Below, piece after piece: positions 7,974 to 16,013 of a DNA stretch of 40,059 nucleotides (positions within the stretch are counted from its first letter, which is position 1; every line of letters starts with the position of its first letter). Both the position numbers and the translations under genes were made by a program. The notes beneath the pieces were generated by a model. That model ran no database searches. It was given only the letters and a program-made list of their open reading frames with translations, and was not told the DNA's origin. The DNA is taken from contig CAZYLK010000037.1 in assembly GCA_964648365.1 (NCBI GenBank), positions 1 through 40,059 of the forward strand. Direction: 5' to 3'. This DNA comes from SURF-32 sp964648365 (GTDB taxonomy: Bacteria > Planctomycetota > Phycisphaerae > UBA1845).

Positions 7974-8003
7974 GCCACGGCCTCGAAGACGAGACCGTGC
8001 CAC
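7974..8003. repeat. GCCACGG...CCGTGCCAC hairpin repeat, copy 1
   Basis: This 30-base palindromic unit (stem CACGG-y-CTCG around a GAAGA-type centre) is identical to the copy at 17984-18013. It abuts the assembly gap, which probably explains why the contig ends here. Confidence 0.9.
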
Positions 8004-8005
8004 GC

Positions 8006-8105
8006 NNNNNNNNNNNNNNNNNNNNNNNNNNNNNNNNNNNNNNNNNNNNNNNNNNNNNNNNNNNNNNNNNNNNNNNNNNNNNNNNNNNNNNNNNNNNNNN
8101 NNNNN
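8006..8105. other. Assembly gap of 100 N
   Basis: Exactly 100 N, the usual placeholder for unknown length. GCCACGC is present on both sides (7999-8005 and 8106-8112), so both contigs end in the same repeat family. Missing sequence could include the exporter permease gene. Short open frames spanning the N run are not genes. Confidence 0.99.
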
Positions 8106-8256
8106 GCCACGCAACGGCACCGGCGAGAACGCCGCCCGCCGATGACGTCGCGCAACCGGCACTGCGGCGCCCCAGGGCCGCGTGTGGAGCCGAAAATGCA
8201 TGGTCGCTAAGATGACGCGCGCGATCGGTGTTCGCGGCCGCGTGGGCGGCGGCGTT

Positions 8257-8312
8257 CACCGTGGCCGCGACCGTGGCGGCGACTGTGACCGTGGCCGTGA
8301 CCGCGGGCGCGA
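8257..8312. repeat. Degenerate 12-base ACCGTGGCCGCG repeat
   Basis: About four imperfect copies of ACCGTGGCCGCG, with one 6-base slip, lie in the stretch between the gap and the dehydrogenase gene. In one frame it reads as Thr-Val-Ala-Ala repeats, but no convincing start or length supports a gene. The rest of 8106-8348 holds nothing recognised. Confidence 0.6.
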
Positions 8313-8348
8313 TTCCCGCGGTTCGGCGTTTTTGCAGGAGTCCGACAG

Positions 8349-9374
8349 GTGCGAAAGCCCGCGACGCTTGTGACCGGGGCCAGTGGTGAGGTGGGGCAGG
8401 GCCTGATCGAGGCGTACGCCGCGCGCGGCGACGGCGAGGTGATCGCGCTCGACCTGCGGCCGCTGGAGGGTGAATTGGCAACCCGCTGCGGGGCGACCAT
8501 CGCCGGCGACATCCTGGACGAGAACCTGCTCCAGCGGCTGATCAGCGAGTACGAGATTCAGGCGATCTACCATCTGGCCGCGCTGCTGAGCACGCGCTCG
8601 GAGTACACGCCCGACACGGCCCATCGCGTCAACGTCAACGGCACGCTCAATCTGCTCAAGCTCGCCCACGAGCAGGCCCGCTGGCACGGGCGGACGGTGG
8701 TGTTCAACTTTCCAAGCTCGATCGCGGTTTACGGCCTTCCCGACCTCTCAACGAAAGTGAAAGCGGGCCGCGTTCGCGAGGACGAGCACAACACGCCCAC
8801 AACCATGTACGGGTGCAACAAGCTGTACTGCGAGCAACTGGGTCGGTACTTCACCCACCACTACCGCCAGCTCGCCGCCGATCGCACGCCCAGCGGCGTG
8901 GACTTCCGCTCCGTGCGGTTTCCCGGGCTGATCAGCGCGTTCACACTGCCCTCGGGTGGAACCAGCGATTACGCGGCCGAGATGATCCACGCAGCGGCGG
9001 AGGGCAAGCCCTACTCGTGCTTCGTGTCTCGCGACGCACGCATTCCGTTCATGGCGATGCCCGACGGCATCAAGGCCATTACGCAGCTTGCCCATGCGCC
9101 CGCCAGGAGCCTGTCGCGGCGGGTGTACAACGTCGGTGCGTTTTCGCTGAGTGCCGCCGAGCTGAAAGACCGCGTCCTCGCGGCGTTTCCGAATGCGAAG
9201 ATCACGTTCGAGCCGGACGTTCCCCGTGCGGGGATCGTCGACACCTGGCCCGAGGACGTGGACGACTCGGCCGCGCGGTCGGACTGGGGCTGGAAGCCGG
9301 ATTTCGACACCGATCGGGCGTTCGAGGAATATCTGCTGCCGAACATCCGCGGGTTCTACCATGGCAAGGCGTAA
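8349..9374 (+). CDS. L-threonine 3-dehydrogenase-like SDR (NAD-dependent epimerase family)
   Basis: 341 residues, extended short-chain dehydrogenase. It begins at GTG 8349 with AGGAG at 8336-8340. The NAD-binding motif is VTGASGEVGQG, the acidic end of strand 2 is IALDLRP, the Ser is in FNFPSSIAVYG, and the Tyr/Lys pair is in MYGCNKLYCEQLG. The C-terminal half matches SDR-type threonine dehydrogenases more than UDP-sugar epimerases: RFPGLISAFTLPSGGTSDYA, IPFMAMPDGIKA, and the ending DTWPEDVDDSAARSDWGW. It would oxidise L-threonine to 2-amino-3-oxobutyrate in the cytoplasm. No kbl (2-amino-3-ketobutyrate ligase) gene is next to it, so the substrate remains an inference. Confidence 0.8.
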   Translation: MRKPATLVTGASGEVGQGLIEAYAARGDGEVIALDLRPLEGELATRCGATIAGDILDENLLQRLISEYEIQAIYHLAALLSTRSEYTPDTAHRVNVNGTLNLLKLAHEQARWHGRTVVFNFPSSIAVYGLPDLSTKVKAGRVREDEHNTPTTMYGCNKLYCEQLGRYFTHHYRQLAADRTPSGVDFRSVRFPGLISAFTLPSGGTSDYAAEMIHAAAEGKPYSCFVSRDARIPFMAMPDGIKAITQLAHAPARSLSRRVYNVGAFSLSAAELKDRVLAAFPNAKITFEPDVPRAGIVDTWPEDVDDSAARSDWGWKPDFDTDRAFEEYLLPNIRGFYHGKA

Positions 9375-9434
9375 CCGCGCACGCTCGAGCTGCAAGGCGT
9401 GCGTGACAGACCCGGCCGGCGCGCCCGAACGTGG

Positions 9435-9545
9435 CACGGCCATCCTGGCCGTGATTCGAAGGGCAGCAGGCGCCTGCTTGTCGTGAAGCAGTTTCTCTCC
9501 AGGCGGGCCAAATACCGAGTCGCAATCACGGGCAAGATGCCCGCG
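9435..9545. repeat. Hairpin repeats with altered stems
   Basis: CACGGCCA-tcc-TGGCCGTG (9435-9453) and CACGGGCA-aga-TGCCCGcG (9527-9545), the latter followed by CCAC. The second matches the CACCGGCA-aga-TGCCGGTG unit at 461-479 with a base change on both sides of the stem. The perfect palindrome AGCAGGCGCCTGCT lies between them. The whole 274-base stretch to folD holds no gene. Confidence 0.85.
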
Positions 9546-9648
9546 CCACGCGAGCCGCCGACGGCTTGATAGCCCCGCGGATTGCGTCACGCACCCAGCC
9601 GCAGGGATCCCGCGAAACGCACAAGCGGCCCGCGCCGAGGGGCAGCCG

Positions 9649-10521
9649 TCAGCCGGTCGTGTCACCGACCGGCAACTGCCGCGCGGCCGCGTCGGCGGTG
9701 TGATCGATGAGCGTCGCGATCGTCATCGGCCCCACGCCGCCGGGGACGGGCGTGATCATCGACGCCCGCTTCGATGCCGTTTCGAAATCCACGTCCCCGA
9801 CGTTGCCGGGGTTGTAGCCCGCGTCGATGACCACCGCGCCGGGTTTGATCCATGCCCCCTGGATGTAGCGCGGCCTGCCCACCGCGGCGATCAGCACGTC
9901 AGCACGCGAGATGATCGACGGAAGATCTCGCGTGCGCGAGTGGCAGAGTGTGACCGTGGCGTGGGCGTTGATGAGCATGGAGGCCATCGGGCGGCCGAGG
10001 ATCGGACTTCGCCCGACGACGACGGCGTCGGTGCCGTCCAGGTGAACGCTGTACTCGGCCAGCAGGCGCATAATCCCCGTCGGTGTGCAGGACGAGAACC
10101 CCGTCATCCCCAGTATCGTTCGGCCCAGCGTCGTCGAAGTGACGCCGTCCACGTCCTTGGCGACGGGGATAGCCTCGAACGCCGCCCGCCGGTCGATGGG
10201 CGCGGGCACCGGGTGCTGCACCAGGATGCCATGCACCGACGGATCGTCGCCCAGTCGCGCGATCTCGGCGACGAGTTGCTCGGTGGTGGTGCCGTGCGGC
10301 ATTTCTACCCGGACGGATCGCATCCCCGCCTGCTCACAGCGGCGGCGCTTCATCCGGACGTACACGGCGGACGCGGGGTCGTCGCCGACGAGCACCGTCG
10401 CCAGCGTCGGAATCACGCCGGTGGTCTCGACGATCCGCCGCACCTTCTCCGCGGCCGCGGCGAGGATGCAGGCGGCGAGGGCGGTTCCGTCCATAAGGAT
10501 GGCTGCGTCCGATGATGCCAT
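9649..10521 (-). CDS. folD: Bifunctional methylenetetrahydrofolate dehydrogenase/cyclohydrolase FolD
   Basis: 290 residues, the normal FolD length. It interconverts 5,10-methylene-, methenyl- and 10-formyl-tetrahydrofolate in the cytoplasm. Family motifs are in order: YVRMKRRRCEQAGM with the catalytic Tyr-x3-Lys, GILVQHPVP, VAKDVDGV, CTPTGIMRLL, the cofactor-binding VVGRSPILGRPMA, VIDAGYN and PVPGGVGPMTIATL near the end. GILVQHPVP has His where Leu is usual. Start at 10521 (MASSDAAILMDG); MDG about nine codons later is possible. It converges with the SDR gene and is separated from the SEC-C gene by only about 80 bases, so the two minus-strand genes may be co-transcribed. Confidence 0.95.
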   Translation of the reverse strand: MASSDAAILMDGTALAACILAAAAEKVRRIVETTGVIPTLATVLVGDDPASAVYVRMKRRRCEQAGMRSVRVEMPHGTTTEQLVAEIARLGDDPSVHGILVQHPVPAPIDRRAAFEAIPVAKDVDGVTSTTLGRTILGMTGFSSCTPTGIMRLLAEYSVHLDGTDAVVVGRSPILGRPMASMLINAHATVTLCHSRTRDLPSIISRADVLIAAVGRPRYIQGAWIKPGAVVIDAGYNPGNVGDVDFETASKRASMITPVPGGVGPMTIATLIDHTADAAARQLPVGDTTG

Positions 10522-10604
10522 GACTTGGGCCAGATCCGCTCGCGGGCGCGGGCGAGCGCCACGTCAGCTTCGGCGCCGACGCCGGTTGCCGTTGGCGGCG
10601 CGGG

Positions 10605-11645
10605 TCAACGCGCCCCCGCGGCGCCCGCATGTTTCGGCGCCAGCTTCGGCGATCCGGCGGCGGCTCCGCAGCACTTCTTCTGCTTGCGGCCGCTGCCGCA
10701 AGGGCACTTCGCATTTCCGCCCAGCGGTTTGGTGTGCCGCACGACGAGTGCTGGACGGGGCTCGGACCGCTCGGCGCGCTTCGGAATGATCCGCTCTCCG
10801 GTAAACATGCTTACGAACTGCTCCCAGTCCCGATCCTTTGCCAGATCGAGCGCCTTTACGACCAGGGTAGTGGAACCGTTCGGTTCAGGCGTCAGACTCG
10901 CTCTGTTGGCTTCACAGTGACGCTTCAGTACCGCGAGTGCTTCGTTTTGATGACCCGCCTTTCCGAGTGCCCTGAGGGCAGCGTCGACGGTGCTCCGAAC
11001 CGTCTCTCGATCTGAATCGTCGTCCGCCGCCGCCTCGAGGGCAGCGACCCATTGCGCCCTGGCATCGCGGGGGCGATTCATGGCGTCGAAGCACTCCGCG
11101 AGCTCTGCTCGCAGCTCAATGCGGCGCGGGGCGAGTTCAATGGCACGCTTCAACGGGTCAACGGCGAGATCCGGCCGCAGGCCGTTGGCATAAACATTGC
11201 CGAGCCTCAGCCAGAGTTCCGCGCTGTCCGGCGTCTTCTCGATGAGGGACTGAATGTACACGGCCGCCTCGGTCGGATATTTCACCCATTTCCCGTCGAA
11301 CGTCCGAGGTTCCCCGTAGTAAATGCCGTCGTGGTGCCCGGTCAACGCAAATCGCGCAAATCGCCCGGTGATTTCCCCGAGCGCGTCGAGCGCTATGTTC
11401 CACGGGCCGCCTGCGTCGCAGTCGCGACAGCGAAAGTAGCGCGTGAACGAGATGCTCTCCGACATCGGCCGGTTGGTGTTTGCCCCCCGTATTGCGGGTG
11501 AGATCAGGATTGCCCCTACGTCGTACAGCCCGGCCCGGCCGCAGCGAAGGCACGTCAGGCTGATCCGCTTGCCGTATCCTGGGACATCGCGGGGATTCTT
11601 GTGGTTGCGCGGATCCTCCGGGTCGTCGTGCTTCCGCCGGAACAT
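10605..11645 (-). CDS. TPR protein with N-terminal zinc-ribbon pairs and C-terminal SEC-C motif
   Basis: 346 residues. The start is well supported by AGGAGG about 7 bases upstream on the minus strand (11653-11658). The N-terminal 80 residues have two Cys pairs, CLRCG and CRDCD, of zinc-ribbon type. The centre carries TPR-like helical repeats (AELWLRLGNVYANG, RIELRAELAECFDAMNRP). The C-terminus has the zinc-binding SEC-C motif CPCGSGRKQKKCCG at 314-327, then a Pro/Ala/Lys tail. SEC-C motifs occur in SecA and in many uncharacterised proteins, where they mediate protein or ribosome contacts. No specific role can be given; a cytoplasmic adaptor is the likeliest reading. Confidence 0.8.
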   Translation of the reverse strand: MFRRKHDDPEDPRNHKNPRDVPGYGKRISLTCLRCGRAGLYDVGAILISPAIRGANTNRPMSESISFTRYFRCRDCDAGGPWNIALDALGEITGRFARFALTGHHDGIYYGEPRTFDGKWVKYPTEAAVYIQSLIEKTPDSAELWLRLGNVYANGLRPDLAVDPLKRAIELAPRRIELRAELAECFDAMNRPRDARAQWVAALEAAADDDSDRETVRSTVDAALRALGKAGHQNEALAVLKRHCEANRASLTPEPNGSTTLVVKALDLAKDRDWEQFVSMFTGERIIPKRAERSEPRPALVVRHTKPLGGNAKCPCGSGRKQKKCCGAAAGSPKLAPKHAGAAGAR

Positions 11646-12118
11646 ATCACGCCTCCTTTCGCGTCTCCGCCGCCGTGGACCCGGCGGGGTGTGGGAGCGC
11701 CCTCCATCCGAAGAATCCCTACCAAGATTTAGGGCCTTGTGAGGGCTCAGGCACTATACCTGGGGTCACTCGTCCCCGCAAGGAGTGTCGGGTCCATCGG
11801 CAGGGCCGCAGGGAGCCGCGGGAGGCGACCGGGCGGACCGGACTGGGTGCGCCCGACCAAACTGGAGCATGGCTCAGACGGCGTATCAGCGCTCGTTCTG
11901 GGCGAGGTTCCGCGAAGCCGCGACGCCGCGGTGGGACAGGCGGGGGCGGTTGGCGGTCGTCGCTCGCGGCGGTTGACCGCGCCGGGAGTTTGCCCATGCT
12001 ATGGATCGTCCCGACGCGGCCGCGTCAGCCCGCGACGATCGGGACGTCACCAGCAGCAAGGAGCGCGCCGCGCGGGCGACCGTGGGCGTCGACCCGTGAA
12101 AGGACAGTCGGAATCACA
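11646..12118. other. Gene-free stretch before prpD with a hairpin at 12007-12046
   Basis: Nothing convincing codes here on either strand; open frames are short and Arg/Gly-rich. CGTCCCGA (12007-12014) pairs with TCGGGACG (12039-12046), and the interval holds the perfect palindrome GACGCGGCCGCGTC (12013-12026). It could be a leader structure of prpD, whose ATG is about 70 bases downstream, or simply an extra hairpin repeat. Confidence 0.5.
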
Positions 12119-13483
12119 ATGACGATCGCACGCGACATGGCCCGGTGGGTCCACAACATCCGCTACGAGGATTTACCCGAAAAGACGATTCACGAGGTCA
12201 AGAGGCGGATCATCGACTCGATCGCCACGGCGTTGGGCGCCTATTGGGCGGCGCCGAGCCGAATCGTGCGGGCCAAGGCGGAGGCCGTGAATGACCCGCC
12301 GCCGTCCGCGACGGTCTGGGGCACCGGGCATCGCACCAGCACCGAACTGGCCGCCTTCGCCAACGCCGCGATGGTGCGATACCTGGATTACAACGACACC
12401 TACCTGAGCCTTGAGCCGGCGCACCCGTCGGACAACCTCGCTGCCTGCATCGCGGCCGGTCAGACATCCGGCAAGACGGGCAAGGACATCATTCTCGCGG
12501 CCGTGATTGCCTACGAGATTCAGTGCCGCCTGTGCGACGCAGCGAGTCTGCGCTCGGGCGGGTGGGATCACGTCACCTACGGGGCGCTGTCCACTGCGAT
12601 GGCGGCCGGCAAGCTGTGGGGCCTGACCGAAGACCAGCTTGAGCACGCGCTGGGTCTGGCCGGTGTGTGCAACATCACCACGCGGCAGACGCGGACCGGA
12701 CAGATTTCGCACTGGAAGGCCTGCGCGTTCGCCAACGCCGGCCGCAACGGCATCTTCGCCGCCGACCTGGCGCGACGCGGCATGAGCGGGCCTTACGAAA
12801 TCTTCGAGGGGCCGAAGGGTCTGATGAAGCAACTCAACCTGGGCGGCATCGCAGACAAGCTCGTGCTCGGCCGCGATGGCGACTTCATGATCGACAAGAC
12901 GTACATCAAGTTCTGGCCTGCCGAGTACCACTCGCAGTCGGCCATCGATGCGTGTCTGCAGATGCGGCCGCAGATCCAGGGCAAGACGGTCGAGAAGATC
13001 CACATGAAGAGCTTCGAGGCGGCGGTGAGCATCATAGGCTCCGAGCCGGAGAAGCTGCGACCCACGTCGCGCGAGACGGCCGATCACTCGATGTTCTACT
13101 GCTGCGCGGCCGCCCTCGTGGATGGCGACGTGACGCTGGAGACGTTCGACGAGGAGCGCCTGACGGATAAGCGCCTGCTCGACCTGATCGACAGGACCAC
13201 GATCGTCGAGGACGCGGAACTGAACAAGGGTTATCCGAAGGGCATCCCCAACGACATCACGATCACCTGCACCGATGGCACGAAGGTCAACAAACGCGTC
13301 GACTTCCCCCGCGGCCACGCGGAAAACCCGATGACAGACGAAGAGGTTGTGGCCAAGTTCAAGCGGCTGGCGAAGGGCCGCTTCAGCGACGCCGATCAGG
13401 AGCGCTGCCTCGAGATGGCGTGGAAGTTCGACACGATGGATGACGTAACGCCGCTGTTTTCGATTAAGGTGATGAGAGAATAG
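12119..13483 (+). CDS. prpD: MmgE/PrpD-family 2-methylcitrate dehydratase
   Basis: 454 residues, the usual PrpD/MmgE length. It would convert 2-methylcitrate towards cis-2-methylaconitate in the methylcitrate cycle. The N-terminus (ARDMARWVHNIRYEDLPEKT, then VKRRIIDSIATALGAY) is typical. Other family stretches are RYLDYNDTYL, HPSDNLAACIAAG, CRLCDAASLRSGGWDHVTYG and FWPAEYHSQSAIDA. The C-terminal small domain is also present. Start at ATG 12119; the long open frame upstream is GC-driven. AAAGGA lies about 15 bases upstream, further than usual. The other cycle candidates prpB and prpC are at 16642 and 18213 on the same strand, but unrelated genes lie between, so co-transcription is doubtful. 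Some family members act on other substrates, for example cis-aconitate or iminodisuccinate. Confidence 0.85.
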   Translation: MTIARDMARWVHNIRYEDLPEKTIHEVKRRIIDSIATALGAYWAAPSRIVRAKAEAVNDPPPSATVWGTGHRTSTELAAFANAAMVRYLDYNDTYLSLEPAHPSDNLAACIAAGQTSGKTGKDIILAAVIAYEIQCRLCDAASLRSGGWDHVTYGALSTAMAAGKLWGLTEDQLEHALGLAGVCNITTRQTRTGQISHWKACAFANAGRNGIFAADLARRGMSGPYEIFEGPKGLMKQLNLGGIADKLVLGRDGDFMIDKTYIKFWPAEYHSQSAIDACLQMRPQIQGKTVEKIHMKSFEAAVSIIGSEPEKLRPTSRETADHSMFYCCAAALVDGDVTLETFDEERLTDKRLLDLIDRTTIVEDAELNKGYPKGIPNDITITCTDGTKVNKRVDFPRGHAENPMTDEEVVAKFKRLAKGRFSDADQERCLEMAWKFDTMDDVTPLFSIKVMRE

Positions 13484-13707
13484 CGAAGAACGAATGAAGA
13501 TCGGAAGCCACGGTATAAGGGAGTGAGGGAACCGGGAAGGAACGAGGCTACCGGCCGCCTGCCGGCTCTGGCGGCTCTGGTCGTCGACTTGGAATCCGGT
13601 GGTTCTGGCGGTACTCTGAAGGCTGCGGGCGTGTGGTCCTTCGGTGTCGGTACTTCGCGGACGGGGCCGTTCAGCCGGGTCAACCGCGCCATGTTGAAAG
13701 GGACGCC

Positions 13708-14841
13708 GTGATTACCATCACTCGACGGTTACACTTGCGCGAGGTTGCTGCCTTCTGCATGACGGTCGCGACGCCGCTGATCTTCATCGCGCCGGACACT
13801 ACCGCGGCCGAGACGGATCTGCTGGTCTGCAGCGCAGGCACCGACAGCGTGCTGCGTTACGATGGGCAGACCGGCGACTTTCTGGGCGACTTCACCCGCG
13901 GTGGACAGCTTCGCAAACCGATGGGCCTGACGTTCGGCCCGGGCGGCGACCTCCATGTCAGCAGCTTCAAGAATGACGTCATCCTGCGCTACGATGGACA
14001 GACCGGCGAGTTCATCGACACGTTTGCGTCCGGAGGCGGCCTGGACGGCCCGTGCGGCCTGACGTTCGGTCCCGGCGGCGATCTTTACGTCGCCAGCTTC
14101 AAGAACAACAGCATCAAACGCTACGACGGCCGGACGGGCGAGTTCGTGGAAACGTACGTCGAGGGCGGCCCGATGGATGGACCTCGCGGCATCGCGTTCG
14201 CCTGGGACAGCAACCTGTACATCAGCAACCTCCGATCGAACAACGTGGTCCGCCATGACCGCCTGGATGACGAGTGGGACGTGTTCGCCGCCGCCGGCGG
14301 ACTGAAAAAGCCCGAGGGCCTGGCCTTTGGCCCTGACCAGCACTGCTACGTCGCCAGCCGCGGCAGTGATGCCGTGCTGCGTTACAACGGCCGCGGCGGC
14401 TTTTTCCTGAGTCAGGTCAGCGGTTCGGGTATGGACTCCCCGGCGGATATCGCGTTCGGGCCGAGCGGCCATCTGTACGTGTCCAACCCGGGCACGCACA
14501 GTGTGCTTCGTTATGACGGCGCGACCGGCGAGTTCATCGATGAGTTCGTCACTCCTGGCAGCGGTGGACTGGCCCGGCCCACGTTTCTGGCGTTCTTCCC
14601 GCGCAGCCATTGCAGCGACACGAAGACCAAACTCAGGTTGGACTGCTCGCCGGGATACACGAAGGTTTCGGCCCTTCTGAAGAAGGCGACGCCGAACGCG
14701 CTGGTTACCTTCGTGATCGACGATGGTCAATCGCTGGTCAGCCTGACGAATGAAAAGGGCAGGGCCAGGTATCTGTGGGCGTTTCAGGATAGTTACCCTC
14801 ACACCGTCAGCGTCTGCGAGTTCGAGGAGCGTTGCGACTGA
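13708..14841 (+). CDS. Secreted NHL/SMP-30-like six-bladed beta-propeller with C-terminal Ig-like module
   Basis: 377 residues from GTG 13708, preceded by GAAAGGGA. An N-terminal signal sequence (RRLHLREV, then a hydrophobic stretch to APDTTAA) indicates export. Six propeller blades of about 45 residues each follow. The repeating core is VLRYDGQTGEF, then GGxLxxPxGLTFGPGGDLYVAS. The last about 75 residues form a different module (LDCSPGYTKVSAL, VTFVIDDGQSL, NEKGRARY, HTVSVCEFEERCD) also present at the end of the protein at 26013-28334. Propellers of this kind bind ligands or proteins outside the cell; no catalytic residues stand out. It has no evident operon partner. Confidence 0.8.
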   Translation: MITITRRLHLREVAAFCMTVATPLIFIAPDTTAAETDLLVCSAGTDSVLRYDGQTGDFLGDFTRGGQLRKPMGLTFGPGGDLHVSSFKNDVILRYDGQTGEFIDTFASGGGLDGPCGLTFGPGGDLYVASFKNNSIKRYDGRTGEFVETYVEGGPMDGPRGIAFAWDSNLYISNLRSNNVVRHDRLDDEWDVFAAAGGLKKPEGLAFGPDQHCYVASRGSDAVLRYNGRGGFFLSQVSGSGMDSPADIAFGPSGHLYVSNPGTHSVLRYDGATGEFIDEFVTPGSGGLARPTFLAFFPRSHCSDTKTKLRLDCSPGYTKVSALLKKATPNALVTFVIDDGQSLVSLTNEKGRARYLWAFQDSYPHTVSVCEFEERCD

Positions 14842-15003
14842 GCGGAAACAGTGGCGTTGGCGGCGGCACGCCATCACAGGTCAACCGCGTTCGGCGGAAT
14901 GGGCGCACGCGCATCAAAGCCCGTGCTGCGTCGCGCGTCGCGACAAATGCCCGAGCCGGCTGAGCGGTGCCGGCGGCTCAAGTGACTACGGGAGACTCGC
15001 ACA

Positions 15004-15411
15004 ATGGCGTCACTGGCCCTCCGGCTGCGGGACGAAGACATAAATGCGGAGCTTGAATTGCTCCGTCGGAGAAGGGAGGACGCCCCGTACTCGCGACGTG
15101 TCGACGCGATCTATGCGGATGCTTATGGAGCGGTTGTGCGGGCGCTGATCGCGAAGCTCAACAACCTTCGCCAGCTTCGTGGTCATCGCCCGTTCCCCCC
15201 AGCCGCCCTCGATGAGCTATTCAGCAATTGTCGCGCCCACTACTGGCATTGCGTCGATGCCTTTGAGCGAGAGTGTGTTCGTCGGGACGCAGACCCGGAA
15301 AGCGAATGGAGGACCATGCTGCGGCGAGAGGTGGGGGGACGGCGATATTCACTGCTGCTCGATGTGGATATTCACGCAAGGAGTTGGTTGAATTCCCAGT
15401 CCACACGATAG
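15004..15411 (+). CDS. Hypothetical protein coupled to an ECF-like sigma factor
   Basis: 135 residues, ATG at 15004 with GGGAG at 14990-14994. Not recognised. It is charged and probably all-helical, with DEDINAELELLRRRREDAP, AVVRALIAKLNNLRQLRG and YWHCVDAFERECVRRD. There is no signal peptide or membrane segment. It overlaps or abuts the sigma-factor reading frame that follows, so it may be a sigma-associated regulator, but this rests on position only. Confidence 0.6.
   Translation: MASLALRLRDEDINAELELLRRRREDAPYSRRVDAIYADAYGAVVRALIAKLNNLRQLRGHRPFPPAALDELFSNCRAHYWHCVDAFERECVRRDADPESEWRTMLRREVGGRRYSLLLDVDIHARSWLNSQSTR
15378..15394 (+). promoter_or_regulatory. Shine-Dalgarno next to a possible ATT start for the sigma factor
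   Basis: AAGGAG (15378-15383) stands 8 bases before ATT at 15392, the first codon after a stop in the sigma-factor frame. The good spacing and the protein-like sequence between 15392 and 15515 suggest initiation here. The conventional GTG at 15515 has no Shine-Dalgarno. Confidence 0.35.
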
Positions 15412-15514
15412 CGAAGATTCACGCGATCGACTGGGCCATGCGGCACGGGATCTAGCCGCAGTTCCCGGTGACGAATCGCTCCGGCGCGCTTTTTGTGAGG
15501 CGACTCTGGCTGTC

Positions 15515-16009
15515 GTGAAGCCCGCCGTGCTGAAGTCGCTTCGCCGCCTTACGGCGTACCCAATCTCCCTTAGGGAAGATCTCGTTCACGAGACGCTTTA
15601 CTGCACATTCAAAAAGGGCATCGCCGCGTGCGAGTCAGGCGCGCTCGATACGTCCCGCGCGGACGTGGAGCTTGCGGTCTATCTTGTCACGGTCGCACGA
15701 AACTCGCTGCTCGATGTGGCCCGCAGGTCGCATCGCCCGCCGCTGACGATCGAAACCGACGTAATGGCGAGAAGCCAGACCGCGCTCCTCGCCCTGGTTC
15801 AGGAAGAGGAGGAAACAATCGCCAAGTCCAATCTTCAGGCCGCACTACGGCGCTTGAGCGATGACGAACAGTTGCTGCTTCGGATGTGGTTCTTCGAGGA
15901 ATACTCGTACCGCCGGATCGCTGATACGTTGAAGATCCGTCCTGGGGCTGCGCGAACTCGTTTGCATCGGGCACTCAAGAAAATCAGAACGGCGCTCGAG
16001 TCGGGCTGA
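15515..16009 (+). CDS. ECF-like RNA polymerase sigma-70 factor
   Basis: 164 residues from GTG 15515. Region 2 is visible in LREDLVHETLYCTFKKGI and VYLVTVARNSLLDVARRS, and region 4 in LRRLSDDEQLLLRMWFFEE, YSYRRIADTLKIRPGAARTR and LHRALKKIRTAL. It would direct RNA polymerase to a specific promoter set. The frame is open back to 15392, and the extra residues (PGDESLRRAFCEATLAVV) read like the missing start of region 2, so the real protein may be about 205 residues with an ATT start. The gene upstream overlaps that extension. A small Cys-containing gene converges from the other strand 4 bases away. Confidence 0.8.
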   Translation: MKPAVLKSLRRLTAYPISLREDLVHETLYCTFKKGIAACESGALDTSRADVELAVYLVTVARNSLLDVARRSHRPPLTIETDVMARSQTALLALVQEEEETIAKSNLQAALRRLSDDEQLLLRMWFFEEYSYRRIADTLKIRPGAARTRLHRALKKIRTALESG

Positions 16010-16013
16010 TCGA

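Noticed and set aside
8228..8390. Small hydrophobic ORF (GTG 8228) reading the 12-base repeat as Thr-Val-Ala repeats
   Set aside because: About 50 codons, no Shine-Dalgarno, composition explained by the repeat, and it overlaps the start of the dehydrogenase gene.
11751..11760. Sigma-70 promoter (ACTATACC) upstream of prpD
   Set aside because: The nearest TTGTGA is only about 12 bases upstream, too close for a -35 element.
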